DNA from: Nocardia suismassiliense
GTDB lineage: Bacteria; Actinomycetota; Actinomycetes; Mycobacteriales; Mycobacteriaceae
DNA: 64,000 bases
Direction: 5' to 3'
Assembly (NCBI RefSeq): GCF_900269665.1
Contig: NZ_LT985361.1
Span: forward strand, 1,688,429-1,752,428
In this document: piece by piece, positions 8,655 to 16,754 of the stretch
How positions within the stretch are numbered: the first letter of the stretch is position 1
How the letters are laid out: each line of letters starts with the position of its first letter
Made by a program: the position numbers and the translations under genes
The notes under the pieces: model-generated
What the model saw: only the letters and a program-made list of their open reading frames with translations
Told to the model about the DNA's origin: nothing
Databases searched by the model: none

Positions 8655-9308
8655 TCAGGACGCCGCTCGACTGATCAGCACCTCGGTACGCTCGCCGTCG
8701 ACGACGATGGCGTCGTCGTCGGTGAGCGCCCAGTGCGGGATGCCTTCCGTGCGATAGAACTCCGCGAGCAGGGCGCACTGGCCGGCCGGGTCGGTGGGGG
8801 AGTCGATGTGCGGCACGATCCGGCGGCCGACCAAACCCAGTCCCTCCCAGAGCGGTTCGATGCCGCACGCCGACACGACCTCGGCGGGATCGTCCGCGGA
8901 CTCCAGCCCATGCAGATCAGGGGTCATTACACAGGCGCCCGCGCTGTAGCCCGCGTACACCAGCGTGTCCGCGGCGAGCAGCCGGGGCAGCACGAGATCG
9001 GCGCCGCTGCGGGCGAATTGGGCCCGCAGCACGAAGGTATTGCCGCCGCGCACCCAGATCATCGGGAACCCGGCCAGCGTCCGCTCCAACTCCTCGGGGC
9101 GCCCGACGAAGTCACGCAGGTCGACGGTCTCGGGCTGGTAGCCCAGCTTGCGCAGCGGCACCACATCACTGGTGACCGCTGCCTCCCACGCGTCGGGCCA
9201 GGCGTCACAGGCGTTGGGGATCAACGCGACTCGCCCCGGCTCGCCGACCAGCGCTGCGAGCCGATCGTAGTGCGCCCCGAACCGGTAGCTGGACAGGAAG
9301 AGTCGCAT
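8655..9308 (-). CDS. peptidase E-like protein, family S51
   Basis: This 217-aa cytosolic protein resembles peptidase E, which cleaves Asp-X dipeptides. The nucleophilic Ser lies in YAGYSAGACVM, and IPNACDA, IWVRGGNTFVLR and VPHIDSP follow the family order. It is the last gene of a three-gene minus-strand operon. Its ATG lies one base past the stop of the mycothiol-dependent isomerase-like gene, so translation is coupled. Whether it acts as a true Asp-dipeptidase or as a cyanophycinase-like peptidase is not resolved by sequence. Confidence 0.88.
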   Translation of the reverse strand: MRLFLSSYRFGAHYDRLAALVGEPGRVALIPNACDAWPDAWEAAVTSDVVPLRKLGYQPETVDLRDFVGRPEELERTLAGFPMIWVRGGNTFVLRAQFARSGADLVLPRLLAADTLVYAGYSAGACVMTPDLHGLESADDPAEVVSACGIEPLWEGLGLVGRRIVPHIDSPTDPAGQCALLAEFYRTEGIPHWALTDDDAIVVDGERTEVLISRAAS

Positions 9309-9309
9309 C

Positions 9310-10149
9310 TCAGATGGTGAAGGCGAGGTTGTGCACCAGCCGCTGCCCGAGCTCCGTGTCGCCGGTGATGGTGATCGCGTCGAGGTGCTCGTCCGCGCTC
9401 GTGCGTCCGCCGCCGAGCCGGACGAAAACCTCGGAGGGCAGCGCGATCTCGACCGTGGCGGGCTCGTCGAACGCGTCCACGTAACCCGCACGACCCGCCA
9501 CCTGGATGTGCAGAGTTCGGGCCAGCGACCCGGTCAGCGTGAAGGTGATCCGCGAACCTTCCGGCGCCCCACCCTTTTTCACCACGACGCGCGGCACACT
9601 GCCGAGGAACTCGGTGAACGCCAGCTCGCCGCGTCGCCCGCCTTCATCGACCCGCACGCCGAGCGCGTCGGCGATGTCGAGTTCGTGCATCCAGCAGTCG
9701 AACAGCCGCACCCGCATGAACCGGCCGTAGCTGACCTGCCCGATCGGCGACTGGGTCTGCGCCTGCCACTCCTGCTCACCCATGGCGGCCAGGGCCTTGC
9801 GCCTGCGGTCGACGACCTCGCGGAACTCGGCCAGCAGCCGAGGACCGGACAGCGGCCGCAGCCGGTCCACCCAGATCTCGTTGAGCACGCCGGTCTCGTT
9901 GCGGATGTGCGGCAGCGTGCGCACATCGGTCTTCACCGTGGTCGGGTCGTGCGGCGGCGGCCGCTCGCCGAGCAGCCACGACTCGGTGCCGACGACATGG
10001 GCGACCACGTCGAACACGCTCCAGCCCGGCAGCGATGTCGGTGTGCGCCACTGGGTTTCGTCGAGGTCGGTGACCAGCGCGGCGATCGCGTCCCACTGTT
10101 CGGACAACCGGGCGGGCAGCTCGGTCCGGTCCAGGGTCGGGTCGGTCAT
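9310..10149 (-). CDS. mycothiol-dependent maleylpyruvate isomerase family protein
   Basis: This 279-aa protein belongs to the DinB-like metalloenzyme family that includes mycothiol-dependent maleylpyruvate isomerase. The N-terminal region shows LPGWSVFDVVAHVVGTESWLLG, with a His in a metal-ligand position. The second signature is FDCWMHELDIADALGV, which holds the other ligand His/Glu pair. A C-terminal SCP2-like region follows. Most members have unknown substrates, so naming the substrate would be a guess. Its start overlaps the HIT gene stop (ATGA) and it is coupled to the S51 peptidase gene. Confidence 0.88.
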   Translation of the reverse strand: MTDPTLDRTELPARLSEQWDAIAALVTDLDETQWRTPTSLPGWSVFDVVAHVVGTESWLLGERPPPHDPTTVKTDVRTLPHIRNETGVLNEIWVDRLRPLSGPRLLAEFREVVDRRRKALAAMGEQEWQAQTQSPIGQVSYGRFMRVRLFDCWMHELDIADALGVRVDEGGRRGELAFTEFLGSVPRVVVKKGGAPEGSRITFTLTGSLARTLHIQVAGRAGYVDAFDEPATVEIALPSEVFVRLGGGRTSADEHLDAITITGDTELGQRLVHNLAFTI

Positions 10150-10637
10150 TCCTGCGCTCCTTCTTCCGGGCGTTCCATCCCCAGTTTCCCATTGCGGCCC
10201 GGCTTTTCATCGCGCTCCAGCGCCGCGATCCCCGCCTGGATGGCGGCCGCGGTGGACTCCGCGTCGTGCGGGCGGCGCAGCACCACCCCGGCGGCGAAGC
10301 GGAACTTGTCGCCGTGCTTGCGCGGGATCACGTGCAGGTGCACGTGCGCGACGGTCTGAAAGGCGGCGGTACCGTCGTTGAGCAGCAGGTTCGCGCCGTC
10401 GGCGGCGAGGGTGCTGCGCCGCACGGCCAGCGCGAGCCGGTGCCCGGCGCGGAACACGTACGCGCCGAGCTCGGCGTCGAGATCCTCCAGCTCGGCGGCG
10501 TGCTGTTTCGGCACCACCAGCATGTGGCCGCGGGCAATGGGCCGGATATCGAGGAAGGCGCAGAGGGTGTCGTCTTCGTACACCTTCGTTGCCGGGGCCT
10601 CGCCTGCCACGATGCGGCAGAAGACGCAGTCGTTCAC
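10146..10637 (-). CDS. HIT family nucleotide hydrolase
   Basis: This 163-aa histidine-triad protein carries the catalytic HVHLHVIP motif at about residue 94 and the N-terminal NDCVFCRIVAGEAPA that may bind zinc. HIT proteins hydrolyse nucleoside phosphoramidates or dinucleoside polyphosphates in the cytosol. The GTG at 10637 is chosen because family homology begins there; the frame stays open upstream to 10805, so a longer form cannot be excluded. The C-terminus has a charged tail. It leads the HIT / mycothiol-isomerase / peptidase operon. Confidence 0.9.
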   Translation of the reverse strand: MNDCVFCRIVAGEAPATKVYEDDTLCAFLDIRPIARGHMLVVPKQHAAELEDLDAELGAYVFRAGHRLALAVRRSTLAADGANLLLNDGTAAFQTVAHVHLHVIPRKHGDKFRFAAGVVLRRPHDAESTAAAIQAGIAALERDEKPGRNGKLGMERPEEGAQE

Positions 10638-11043
10638 AACGCTGGACCTTACGGCGTACGAGCGGTGTGGAACACCCCAGTCGGCGAATCGCCCATGACG
10701 CGCGTCACTCTGCGCGCCCGCGAGCACGCCCTGACCTGCTGTCGAACCCCCGGGTAAGTAATGGACCTGCGGGTTCGCTCTTGTCGCGATCACCTGAAGC
10801 GACAACCATCAGTACCGGCGCTCATCCGATCAGCCGAACGCGCGGGAGGTGACCACGTTGTCCGCAGCACATTCGACAATCCGGCAAACCGGTGGAATCC
10901 GGCATGATCTTGTGACGGGCGTCTCAGCGGGTTGCACAAAGCGCCGGGTACAGTTGCGAGGATTTGGGCGACCTTACTCTGAAGTAACATCGTCCGGCCG
11001 TCCATCTGATGCCTGAAGCTCAGCACGAGAAGGAACTGACATA
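10638..11043. other. 406-bp divergent intergenic region
   Basis: No gene is supported here. It separates the HIT operon from the transhydrogenase operon and must hold both promoters. Visible elements are GGTGT-GGA-ACACC at 10664-10676, the palindrome at 10974-10987, and a GAGAAGGA ribosome site at 11027-11034 for pntAA. Confidence 0.7.
10974..10987. promoter_or_regulatory. TTACT-CTGA-AGTAA palindrome upstream of pntAA
   Basis: Perfect 5-bp arms with a 4-bp spacer lie 57 bp before the pntAA start. The size suits a TetR-type dimer. In M. tuberculosis a TetR gene (Rv0158) lies beside pntB (from memory), but none is next to the operon here. Confidence 0.4.
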
Positions 11044-12162
11044 GTGGAGACAACGCAGAGCGTAGGCGCCGAGTCGCCGCGCGGCGCGCGTGTCGGAGTC
11101 GTTCGCGAGTCCAACGCGGGCGAACGACGTGTCGCATTGGTGCCGAAGATCATTCCGTCCCTGCTGAAGCAGGGTGTGCAGGTGGTGGTCGAGTCCGGTG
11201 CCGGGCTCGGCGCGCTCATTCCCGACAGCGCCTACGAAGCGGCAGGCGCGACGATCGGCGATCCGTGGTCGGCCGAGGTGATCGTCAAGGTCGCGCCGCC
11301 CAGCGACGCCGAGGTGGCCAAGCTTTCCGACGGCCAGACCCTGATCGGCTTCCTTGCCCCGCGCAACGCGGAGAACCAGATCGGCAAGCTGAAATCCGCT
11401 GGCGTGCAAGCCTTCGCGGTGGAGGCGATCCCGCGCATCTCGCGCGCCCAGGTGCTGGACGCGCTGTCGTCCCAGGCCAACGTCGCCGGTTACAAGGCCG
11501 TGCTGCTCGCGGCGTCGGAGTCGACCCGCTTCTTCCCGATGCTCACCACCGCGGCGGGCACCGTGAAGCCGGCGACCGTGCTGGTGCTCGGCGTCGGCGT
11601 GGCCGGCCTGCAGGCGCTGGCCACCGCCAAGCGACTCGGCGGCCGCACCACCGGCTACGACGTGCGGCCCGAGGTCGCCGATCAGGTGCGGTCGGTCGGT
11701 GCGCAGTGGCTCGACCTCGGCATCGACGCGGCTGGTGAGGGCGGGTACGCCCGCGAGCTCACCGATGAGGAGAAGGCCAAACAGCAGCAGGCGTTGGAAG
11801 ACGCGATCAAGGGCTTCGACGTGGTGATCACCACCGCGTTGGTGCCGGGGCGTCCCGCGCCGCGACTGGTCACCGCCGCCGCGGTCGAGGGCATGAAGCC
11901 CGGCAGCGTGATCGTCGACCTGGCGGGGGAGACCGGCGGCAACTGCGAGCTCACCGAACCCGGCGAGGTCGTGGTCAAGCACGAGGTCACCATCGCCTCG
12001 CCGTTGAACCTGCCAGCCACCATGCCCGAGCACGCCTCCGAGCTGTACTCGAAGAACATTTCGGCACTGCTGGAACTGATGCTGGTCGACGGGAAGCTCG
12101 CGCCCGACTTCAGTGATCAGGTCCTCGCGGATTCCTGCGTCACACGTGAGGTGGAAGCCTGA
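11044..12162 (+). CDS. pntAA: NAD(P) transhydrogenase alpha subunit, part 1
   Basis: This is the NAD(H)-binding domain I of the proton-translocating transhydrogenase, which couples hydride transfer between NADH and NADP to the proton gradient. The 372-aa protein has RESNAGERRVALVP near the N-terminus and the Rossmann motif VLVLGVGVAGLQALATAKRLGG at about 178-200, followed by YDVRPEV. GTG 11044 has GAGAAGGA 9 bp upstream. The alpha subunit is split, as in M. tuberculosis Rv0155-Rv0156 (from memory). Its stop overlaps the pntAB start (TGATG), so expression is coupled. Confidence 0.96.
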   Translation: METTQSVGAESPRGARVGVVRESNAGERRVALVPKIIPSLLKQGVQVVVESGAGLGALIPDSAYEAAGATIGDPWSAEVIVKVAPPSDAEVAKLSDGQTLIGFLAPRNAENQIGKLKSAGVQAFAVEAIPRISRAQVLDALSSQANVAGYKAVLLAASESTRFFPMLTTAAGTVKPATVLVLGVGVAGLQALATAKRLGGRTTGYDVRPEVADQVRSVGAQWLDLGIDAAGEGGYARELTDEEKAKQQQALEDAIKGFDVVITTALVPGRPAPRLVTAAAVEGMKPGSVIVDLAGETGGNCELTEPGEVVVKHEVTIASPLNLPATMPEHASELYSKNISALLELMLVDGKLAPDFSDQVLADSCVTREVEA

Positions 12163-12476
12163 TGTACACCGAACTTCTCGCGAACATCGCGATCCTGGTG
12201 CTTTCCGGGTTCGTGGGATTCGCCGTTATTTCCAAGGTTCCGAACACTCTGCACACCCCACTCATGTCGGGTACCAACGCCATTCACGGCATCGTCGTGC
12301 TCGGCGCGCTGGTCACCCTCGGTAACGTGCAGGATCCGTCGATCCTGACCCAGATCATCCTGTTCGTCGCCGTCGTCTTCGGAACCCTGAACGTCATCGG
12401 TGGTTTCGTGGTGACCGACCGCATGCTCGGGATGTTCAAGGGCAAAAAAGCAGCCCCGGTGAAGGCGGAGAAGTGA
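12162..12476 (+). CDS. pntAB: NAD(P) transhydrogenase alpha subunit, part 2
   Basis: This 104-aa membrane subunit carries the alpha-chain part of the proton channel (domain II). It has about three hydrophobic segments (residues 4-22, 37-56 and 63-86) and the conserved SGTNAIHGIVVLGAL stretch. A Lys-rich tail (KGKKAAPVKAEK) ends the protein. It overlaps pntAA by one base and pntB by one base, giving a tightly coupled three-gene operon. Confidence 0.95.
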   Translation: MYTELLANIAILVLSGFVGFAVISKVPNTLHTPLMSGTNAIHGIVVLGALVTLGNVQDPSILTQIILFVAVVFGTLNVIGGFVVTDRMLGMFKGKKAAPVKAEK

Positions 12477-13909
12477 TGCATACCTTCGACAATGTGACCT
12501 ACCTGGTCAACGGGCTCTACATCATCGCCTTCGGCATGTTCATCTACGGCCTGATGGGCCTGACCGGGCCGAAGACCGCGGTGCGCGGCAACCTGATCGC
12601 CGCGGTCGGCATGTTCATCGCCGTCGTCGCGACCCTGATCTCGGTGCGGCACACCAGCAACTGGATCCTGATCATCGCCGGCCTGGTGGTCGGTATCGCG
12701 CTCGGCGTGCCGCCGGCCAAGTTCACCAAGATGACCGCCATGCCGCAGCTGGTCGCCGCGTTCAACGGCGTCGGCGGTGGCACGGTCGCGCTCATCGCGT
12801 GGTCGGAATTCATCAACAGCCAAGGGTTTTCGCACTTCGACGAAGAGCCCACCGTGCACATCGTGGTCGGCTCGCTGTTCGCCGCGATCATCGGTTCGAT
12901 CTCGTTCTGGGGCTCGCTGATCGCGTTCGGCAAGCTGCAGGAGATCCTGCCCGGTCGCCCGATCGGTCTCGGCAAGTTGCAGCAGCCGCTGAACCTGCTG
13001 CTGCTGATCGGCGCCATCGCGGCGGCGGTGGTGATCGGCATCGGCGCCACCAACGACGGTGTCTCCCAGCTGTGGATGATCGCGGTGCTCGTGCTGGCCG
13101 GTGTGCTCGGCCTCGCGGTCGTGCTGCCGATCGGTGGCGCGGACATGCCCGTGGTCATCTCGCTGCTCAACGCGCTCACCGGATTGTCGGCCGCCGCAGC
13201 GGGTTTGGCGCTGAACAACACCGCGATGATCGTGGCGGGCATGATCGTCGGCGCGTCCGGCACCATCCTCACCAACCTGATGGCCAAGGCGATGAACCGG
13301 TCCATCCCGGCCATCGTGGCGGGCGGATTCGGTGGCGGCGGAACGGCTCCCGGTGCGGGCGGCGACGGCGAGGCCAAGCAGGCCAAGGCCACCTCGGCCG
13401 CGGACGCCGCGATCCAGATGGCCTACGCCAACCAGGTCATCGTGGTGCCCGGCTACGGCATGGCCGTCGCGCAGGCGCAGCATGCGGTCAAGGAGATGGC
13501 GGCGCTGCTCGAAGCCAAGGGCGTCGAGGTCAAGTACGCCATCCACCCGGTCGCGGGTCGCATGCCCGGTCACATGAACGTGCTCCTGGCCGAGGCCGAG
13601 GTCTCCTACGACGCGCTCAAGGAGATGGACGACATCAACGGTGAGTTCTCCCGCACCGACGTCGCCCTGGTCATCGGCGCCAACGACGTCACCAACCCGG
13701 CCGCCCGCGAGGACGCCAGCAGCCCCATCTACGGCATGCCGGTGCTCAACGTCGACCAGGCCAAGAGCGTCATCGTGCTCAAGCGCTCGATGAACTCCGG
13801 CTTCGCGGGCATCGACAATCCGCTCTTCTACGCCGACCACACCTCCATGCTGTTCGGCGACGCGAAGAAGTCCGTCGGTGCGGTCACCGAGGAGCTGAAA
13901 GCGCTGTAG
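12476..13909 (+). CDS. pntB: NAD(P) transhydrogenase beta subunit
   Basis: This subunit holds the rest of the membrane domain and the cytosolic NADP(H)-binding domain III. The N-terminal two thirds have about nine membrane helices. Conserved stretches are GPKTAVRGN, FNGVGGGTVAL and LPIGGADMPVVISLLNA. The C-terminal domain has VPGYGMAVAQAQ, YAIHPVAGRMPGHMNVLLAE and NSGFAGIDNPLFY, all characteristic of the NADP site. The ATG at 12476 overlaps the pntAB stop; a GTG at 12473 is also possible. A long perfect hairpin follows the stop. Confidence 0.96.
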   Translation: MHTFDNVTYLVNGLYIIAFGMFIYGLMGLTGPKTAVRGNLIAAVGMFIAVVATLISVRHTSNWILIIAGLVVGIALGVPPAKFTKMTAMPQLVAAFNGVGGGTVALIAWSEFINSQGFSHFDEEPTVHIVVGSLFAAIIGSISFWGSLIAFGKLQEILPGRPIGLGKLQQPLNLLLLIGAIAAAVVIGIGATNDGVSQLWMIAVLVLAGVLGLAVVLPIGGADMPVVISLLNALTGLSAAAAGLALNNTAMIVAGMIVGASGTILTNLMAKAMNRSIPAIVAGGFGGGGTAPGAGGDGEAKQAKATSAADAAIQMAYANQVIVVPGYGMAVAQAQHAVKEMAALLEAKGVEVKYAIHPVAGRMPGHMNVLLAEAEVSYDALKEMDDINGEFSRTDVALVIGANDVTNPAAREDASSPIYGMPVLNVDQAKSVIVLKRSMNSGFAGIDNPLFYADHTSMLFGDAKKSVGAVTEELKAL

Positions 13910-13966
13910 GACCGGCGGTTTCACCGCAGCTGCCCGCGGTTCACCGCGCGCACACAAGGTTTCACC

Positions 13967-14004
13967 CGAACGGCCCTCCGTCGATCCCGGCGGAGGGCCG
14001 TTCG
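13967..14004 (+). terminator. hairpin terminator after pntB
   Basis: Perfect 14-bp arms (13967-13980 and 13991-14004) enclose a 10-base loop 57 bp after the pntB stop. There is no T-run, which is common for actinobacterial terminators. It separates the transhydrogenase operon from the envelope-protein module. Confidence 0.85.
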
Positions 14005-14053
14005 TCGGTACTGGGATAGATTCTGCCGAGACGATTCGAGGAGAACCCACACA

Positions 14054-14644
14054 ATGTCGCAGGGCTATTGGCTGCCTACCGAACCCGGCTACGGCGCAAC
14101 GGCTCTCGGTGTTCCGCCGACGCCGCCAGGCAAGAAGCGGGGGCGAGTGGTCCGGATCGGCATCGTCGCCGCGCTCGTCGTCGGCGTCGCGGCGTGCCTG
14201 GTCATCGGCTTCTGGGGCAGCATGACCTCGGCGCCCGACGACGACCCGATCGCCGCGGGCGATTGCGCGAAGGTATGGGGCACCACCAGCGACGCCGACC
14301 TGGAGAAGGTCGATTGCGTTGACCCGCAGGCCAATTACCGGGTGGCGGTGCGGGTGGACAATGCCACCGACGCCTGCCCCAGCGGTGATTACGCTTACTA
14401 CCAGCGTGCTGGACTCGACGGCTACCGGCTGTGCCTCACCCTGAACGCCGCCGAAGGCGAGTGCTTCGAGGACCTGCCCGGGTCGATCAGCCGGAAGGCG
14501 GACTGTGCTCTCGGTAAGTATCGGGCGGGCAAAATCGTTCGGGGCACGACGGATCGCATGACGTGCGGAACGGACACCACCGCGGAGTGGGCCCTGGTCT
14601 ATTCGACGCCGGAGCGGTTGACAATCTGCATGCGGAAGCTGTGA
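14054..14644 (+). CDS. LppU-like cysteine-rich membrane protein A
   Basis: This 196-aa protein has a short Pro/Gly N-terminus, a basic KKRGR stretch, one membrane segment at about 34-54, and an exported C-terminal domain of about 140 residues. The exported part has eight cysteines in a regular pattern (GDCAKV, VDCVDP, DACPSG, RLCLTL, GECFED, DCALG, MTCGT, TICMRKL) that is matched one-for-one by the protein at 15975-16754. It resembles the LppU/SCO3897 family, whose function is unknown to me. Four disulfides outside the membrane are plausible. GAGGAGAA precedes the ATG. It lies upstream of the AAA+ ATPase gene. Confidence 0.8.
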   Translation: MSQGYWLPTEPGYGATALGVPPTPPGKKRGRVVRIGIVAALVVGVAACLVIGFWGSMTSAPDDDPIAAGDCAKVWGTTSDADLEKVDCVDPQANYRVAVRVDNATDACPSGDYAYYQRAGLDGYRLCLTLNAAEGECFEDLPGSISRKADCALGKYRAGKIVRGTTDRMTCGTDTTAEWALVYSTPERLTICMRKL

Positions 14645-14698
14645 CAGTGATCGCCCGCGATTTAATTTGCTGGACACGGCGGCTCGGTAACCACGATC

Positions 14699-15862
14699 AT
14701 GCTCGGAGTGTCCGCACGTAATGAGCCTCTTCGGTTGATCGACCCGAGTGAGCCCTCGGCCGATCCCGCCGAGCGGCTGCCGTGGGCTGTCACCGTCGAC
14801 TCCGCCTACTCCACCCGCGATACGATCGATGCCCTCGCGGTGAGTCCGTTCCTGCGCGGCGATCAGCCGTTCGCGCACATCGCACGGTTCGAGCGGATCA
14901 ACCCCGAAGCGCTGCTGCGCCCCGCGCACGGCCGGGTGGTGCGCTCGGTGCAGGACGACGACAGCAGTGCGGCCCTGGTGGTCGGCGCGGGCTGGTCGTT
15001 GCGCGCGATCCGGTGGTCGGGTGGGTCGGCGATGGTCGAGGTCACCGCCGAGACCGACGAACTGGCCGCCGCGGTGCTCGCCGAGTCGATCAAAGGCGCG
15101 GCCGCGCAGCCCGAGGTGGGCGAGACCATCGAGATGGGCTTCTGGCACATGAGTGGCCATGGGCCGCAGCGTCGTGGGCACAGCATCTCGGCGCCGGAGT
15201 GGTCCGCGATCCGCGGCAACTACCCCGGTGCCGTCGCGGGCGCCTTGGACCGGCTGATGGCATTGACCGCAGCGGATGTGCGCGGCCGCCTGGTGTTGCT
15301 GCACGGACCGCCGGGGACCGGAAAGACCACCGCGCTGCGGGCGCTCGCGCGGGCGTGGGCGCCGTGGTGCCAGTTCGACTGCGTGCTCGATCCCGAGGTG
15401 ATGTTCGGCAAGCCGGGCTACCTGATGGACGTGGCGGCGGGCGTCGACGGCGACGACGAGACCAAACGCTGGCGCATGCTGGTGCTGGAGGACTGCGACG
15501 AGCTGATCCGGGGCGAGGCGAAAGAGACGGCGGGGCAGGGCCTTTCGCGACTGCTCAACCTGACCGACGGGATGCTCGGCCAGGGCAGGGATGTCCTGGT
15601 CGCGATCACCACCAACGAGGATCTGTCCCGGCTGCACCCGGCGGTCACCCGGCCGGGCCGTTGTCTGGCGCAGCTCGAAGTCGGCCGGCTGTCGCCCGCC
15701 GAGTCGGCGGCCTGGCTCGCCAAGGAACGGCATCCCGATACCCCGGCCGATGCCGCCTGCCCGGACGGTGCGACCTTGGCGGAATTGGTGGCGTTGCGCG
15801 ACGGGGACACCCGGATTCAATCGGTCCGGGAAGATCCCAGGAATTCCGGTCTTTACCTGTGA
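14699..15862 (+). CDS. AAA+ ATPase with N-terminal DUF5925-like domain
   Basis: This 387-aa cytosolic protein has an N-terminal region resembling DUF5925 (about residues 30-180) and a C-terminal AAA+ module. The module shows Walker A HGPPGTGKTTALRALA at about 200-215, Walker B RMLVLEDCDELI and a sensor-like ITTNEDLSRLHPAVTRPGRC, with RPGR as arginine-finger candidate. AAA+ proteins remodel or unfold protein partners; the partner here is unknown. It is sandwiched between two paralogous LppU-like membrane proteins on the same strand. A 7-bp hairpin follows the stop. Confidence 0.85.
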   Translation: MLGVSARNEPLRLIDPSEPSADPAERLPWAVTVDSAYSTRDTIDALAVSPFLRGDQPFAHIARFERINPEALLRPAHGRVVRSVQDDDSSAALVVGAGWSLRAIRWSGGSAMVEVTAETDELAAAVLAESIKGAAAQPEVGETIEMGFWHMSGHGPQRRGHSISAPEWSAIRGNYPGAVAGALDRLMALTAADVRGRLVLLHGPPGTGKTTALRALARAWAPWCQFDCVLDPEVMFGKPGYLMDVAAGVDGDDETKRWRMLVLEDCDELIRGEAKETAGQGLSRLLNLTDGMLGQGRDVLVAITTNEDLSRLHPAVTRPGRCLAQLEVGRLSPAESAAWLAKERHPDTPADAACPDGATLAELVALRDGDTRIQSVREDPRNSGLYL

Positions 15863-15870
15863 TGCGTTAG

Positions 15871-15888
15871 GCGCTCGTTACCGAGCGC
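15871..15888 (+). terminator. short hairpin after the AAA+ gene
   Basis: GCGCTCG and CGAGCGC form a perfect 7-bp stem with a TTAC loop, 8 bp past the ATPase stop. There is no T-run. It may end or attenuate the upstream transcript before the second LppU-like gene. Confidence 0.5.
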
Positions 15889-15974
15889 ACAGATTCTCGG
15901 GTTATCCGCTAGATTCTGGGAGTTCGTTCGCCGGCACACGGTGAAATTGCTTGAACCCTGGGGAGGGGAAATCC

Positions 15975-16754
15975 ATGACCACGCCACCGCCCAACTATCA
16001 CAATCCAGGACAGGGTTACGGCGGCCCGCCGGGTTATCCGGGAGCGCCGGGCGGCGCACCGGGTTATCCGCCGCCGCAGCCGGGCTACGGTCCGGCCTAT
16101 CCGCCGCCGCAGGGGTTTCCCCCACCCAACAATGGGTTTGCGCCGCCGCAGGGTTTCCCACCGCCCGGCAACGGTTTTCCGCCGCCGGGCTTTCCGCCGC
16201 CCGGTCAGCCCGGTTTCCCGCCCGGTCCACCGCCGCAGCGTCCACGCGGTCGCAGCGGTCTCAGCAAGGTGATCGCCTTCATCACAGTATTCGTGGTGGC
16301 CGGACTCGTCGTGTTCGGTATTCGGACCGTGCTCGCCGCCGATGGCGACAAGGTCGACGTCGGCGAGTGCGCGAAACTGTCGGGATCGACGTACAAGGCC
16401 GAGTTCGCCACCAAGAATTGCTCGGACGCCGAAGCGAATTATGTCGTGGCGCAACGCATCGACGGTGCCGACAAAGACTGCCCCACCAAGCAATACGCCA
16501 GCTATTACCAGACCGGCCGGAATGGGTACACGCTCTGCCTTCGCCTCAATGTGAAGGAAGGCGACTGCATCGAGAGCGGCGTTCTCTCCGCCAGTACCAA
16601 GGTCGCCTGCACGAGCACGGCCGACTTCAAAATCGGGCGCATCATCCGTGGCAGCGCGGATAAATCCGCGTGTGGCGCGACGTCCACGGAGGACGAGGCC
16701 ATCGTCTACCCGAAACCGGACCCGCTCACGCTGTGCCTGGTGTCACCGACGTAG
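15975..16754 (+). CDS. LppU-like cysteine-rich membrane protein B
   Basis: This 259-aa protein starts with about 95 residues of Pro/Gly-rich repeats (PGYGG, PPPQGFPPP and similar) in the cytosol. A basic RGRSG stretch, one membrane segment at about 105-125 and an exported eight-cysteine domain follow. The cysteine pattern and phrases such as GxCAKL, EANYxVAxR, YYQxxxxGYxLCLxLN and GRIIRG match the protein at 14054-14644, so the two are paralogues. A strong GGGAGGGGAA ribosome site precedes ATG 15975. Its 3' end overlaps the converging MFS gene by 12 bp. Function unknown. Confidence 0.82.
   Translation: MTTPPPNYHNPGQGYGGPPGYPGAPGGAPGYPPPQPGYGPAYPPPQGFPPPNNGFAPPQGFPPPGNGFPPPGFPPPGQPGFPPGPPPQRPRGRSGLSKVIAFITVFVVAGLVVFGIRTVLAADGDKVDVGECAKLSGSTYKAEFATKNCSDAEANYVVAQRIDGADKDCPTKQYASYYQTGRNGYTLCLRLNVKEGDCIESGVLSASTKVACTSTADFKIGRIIRGSADKSACGATSTEDEAIVYPKPDPLTLCLVSPT

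Noticed and set aside
12284-15820. A 1178-codon open frame on the minus strand
   Set aside because: It is antisense to the pnt operon and the AAA+ gene, is rich in His, Arg and Asp with no recognisable domain, and is a typical shadow frame of high-GC coding DNA.
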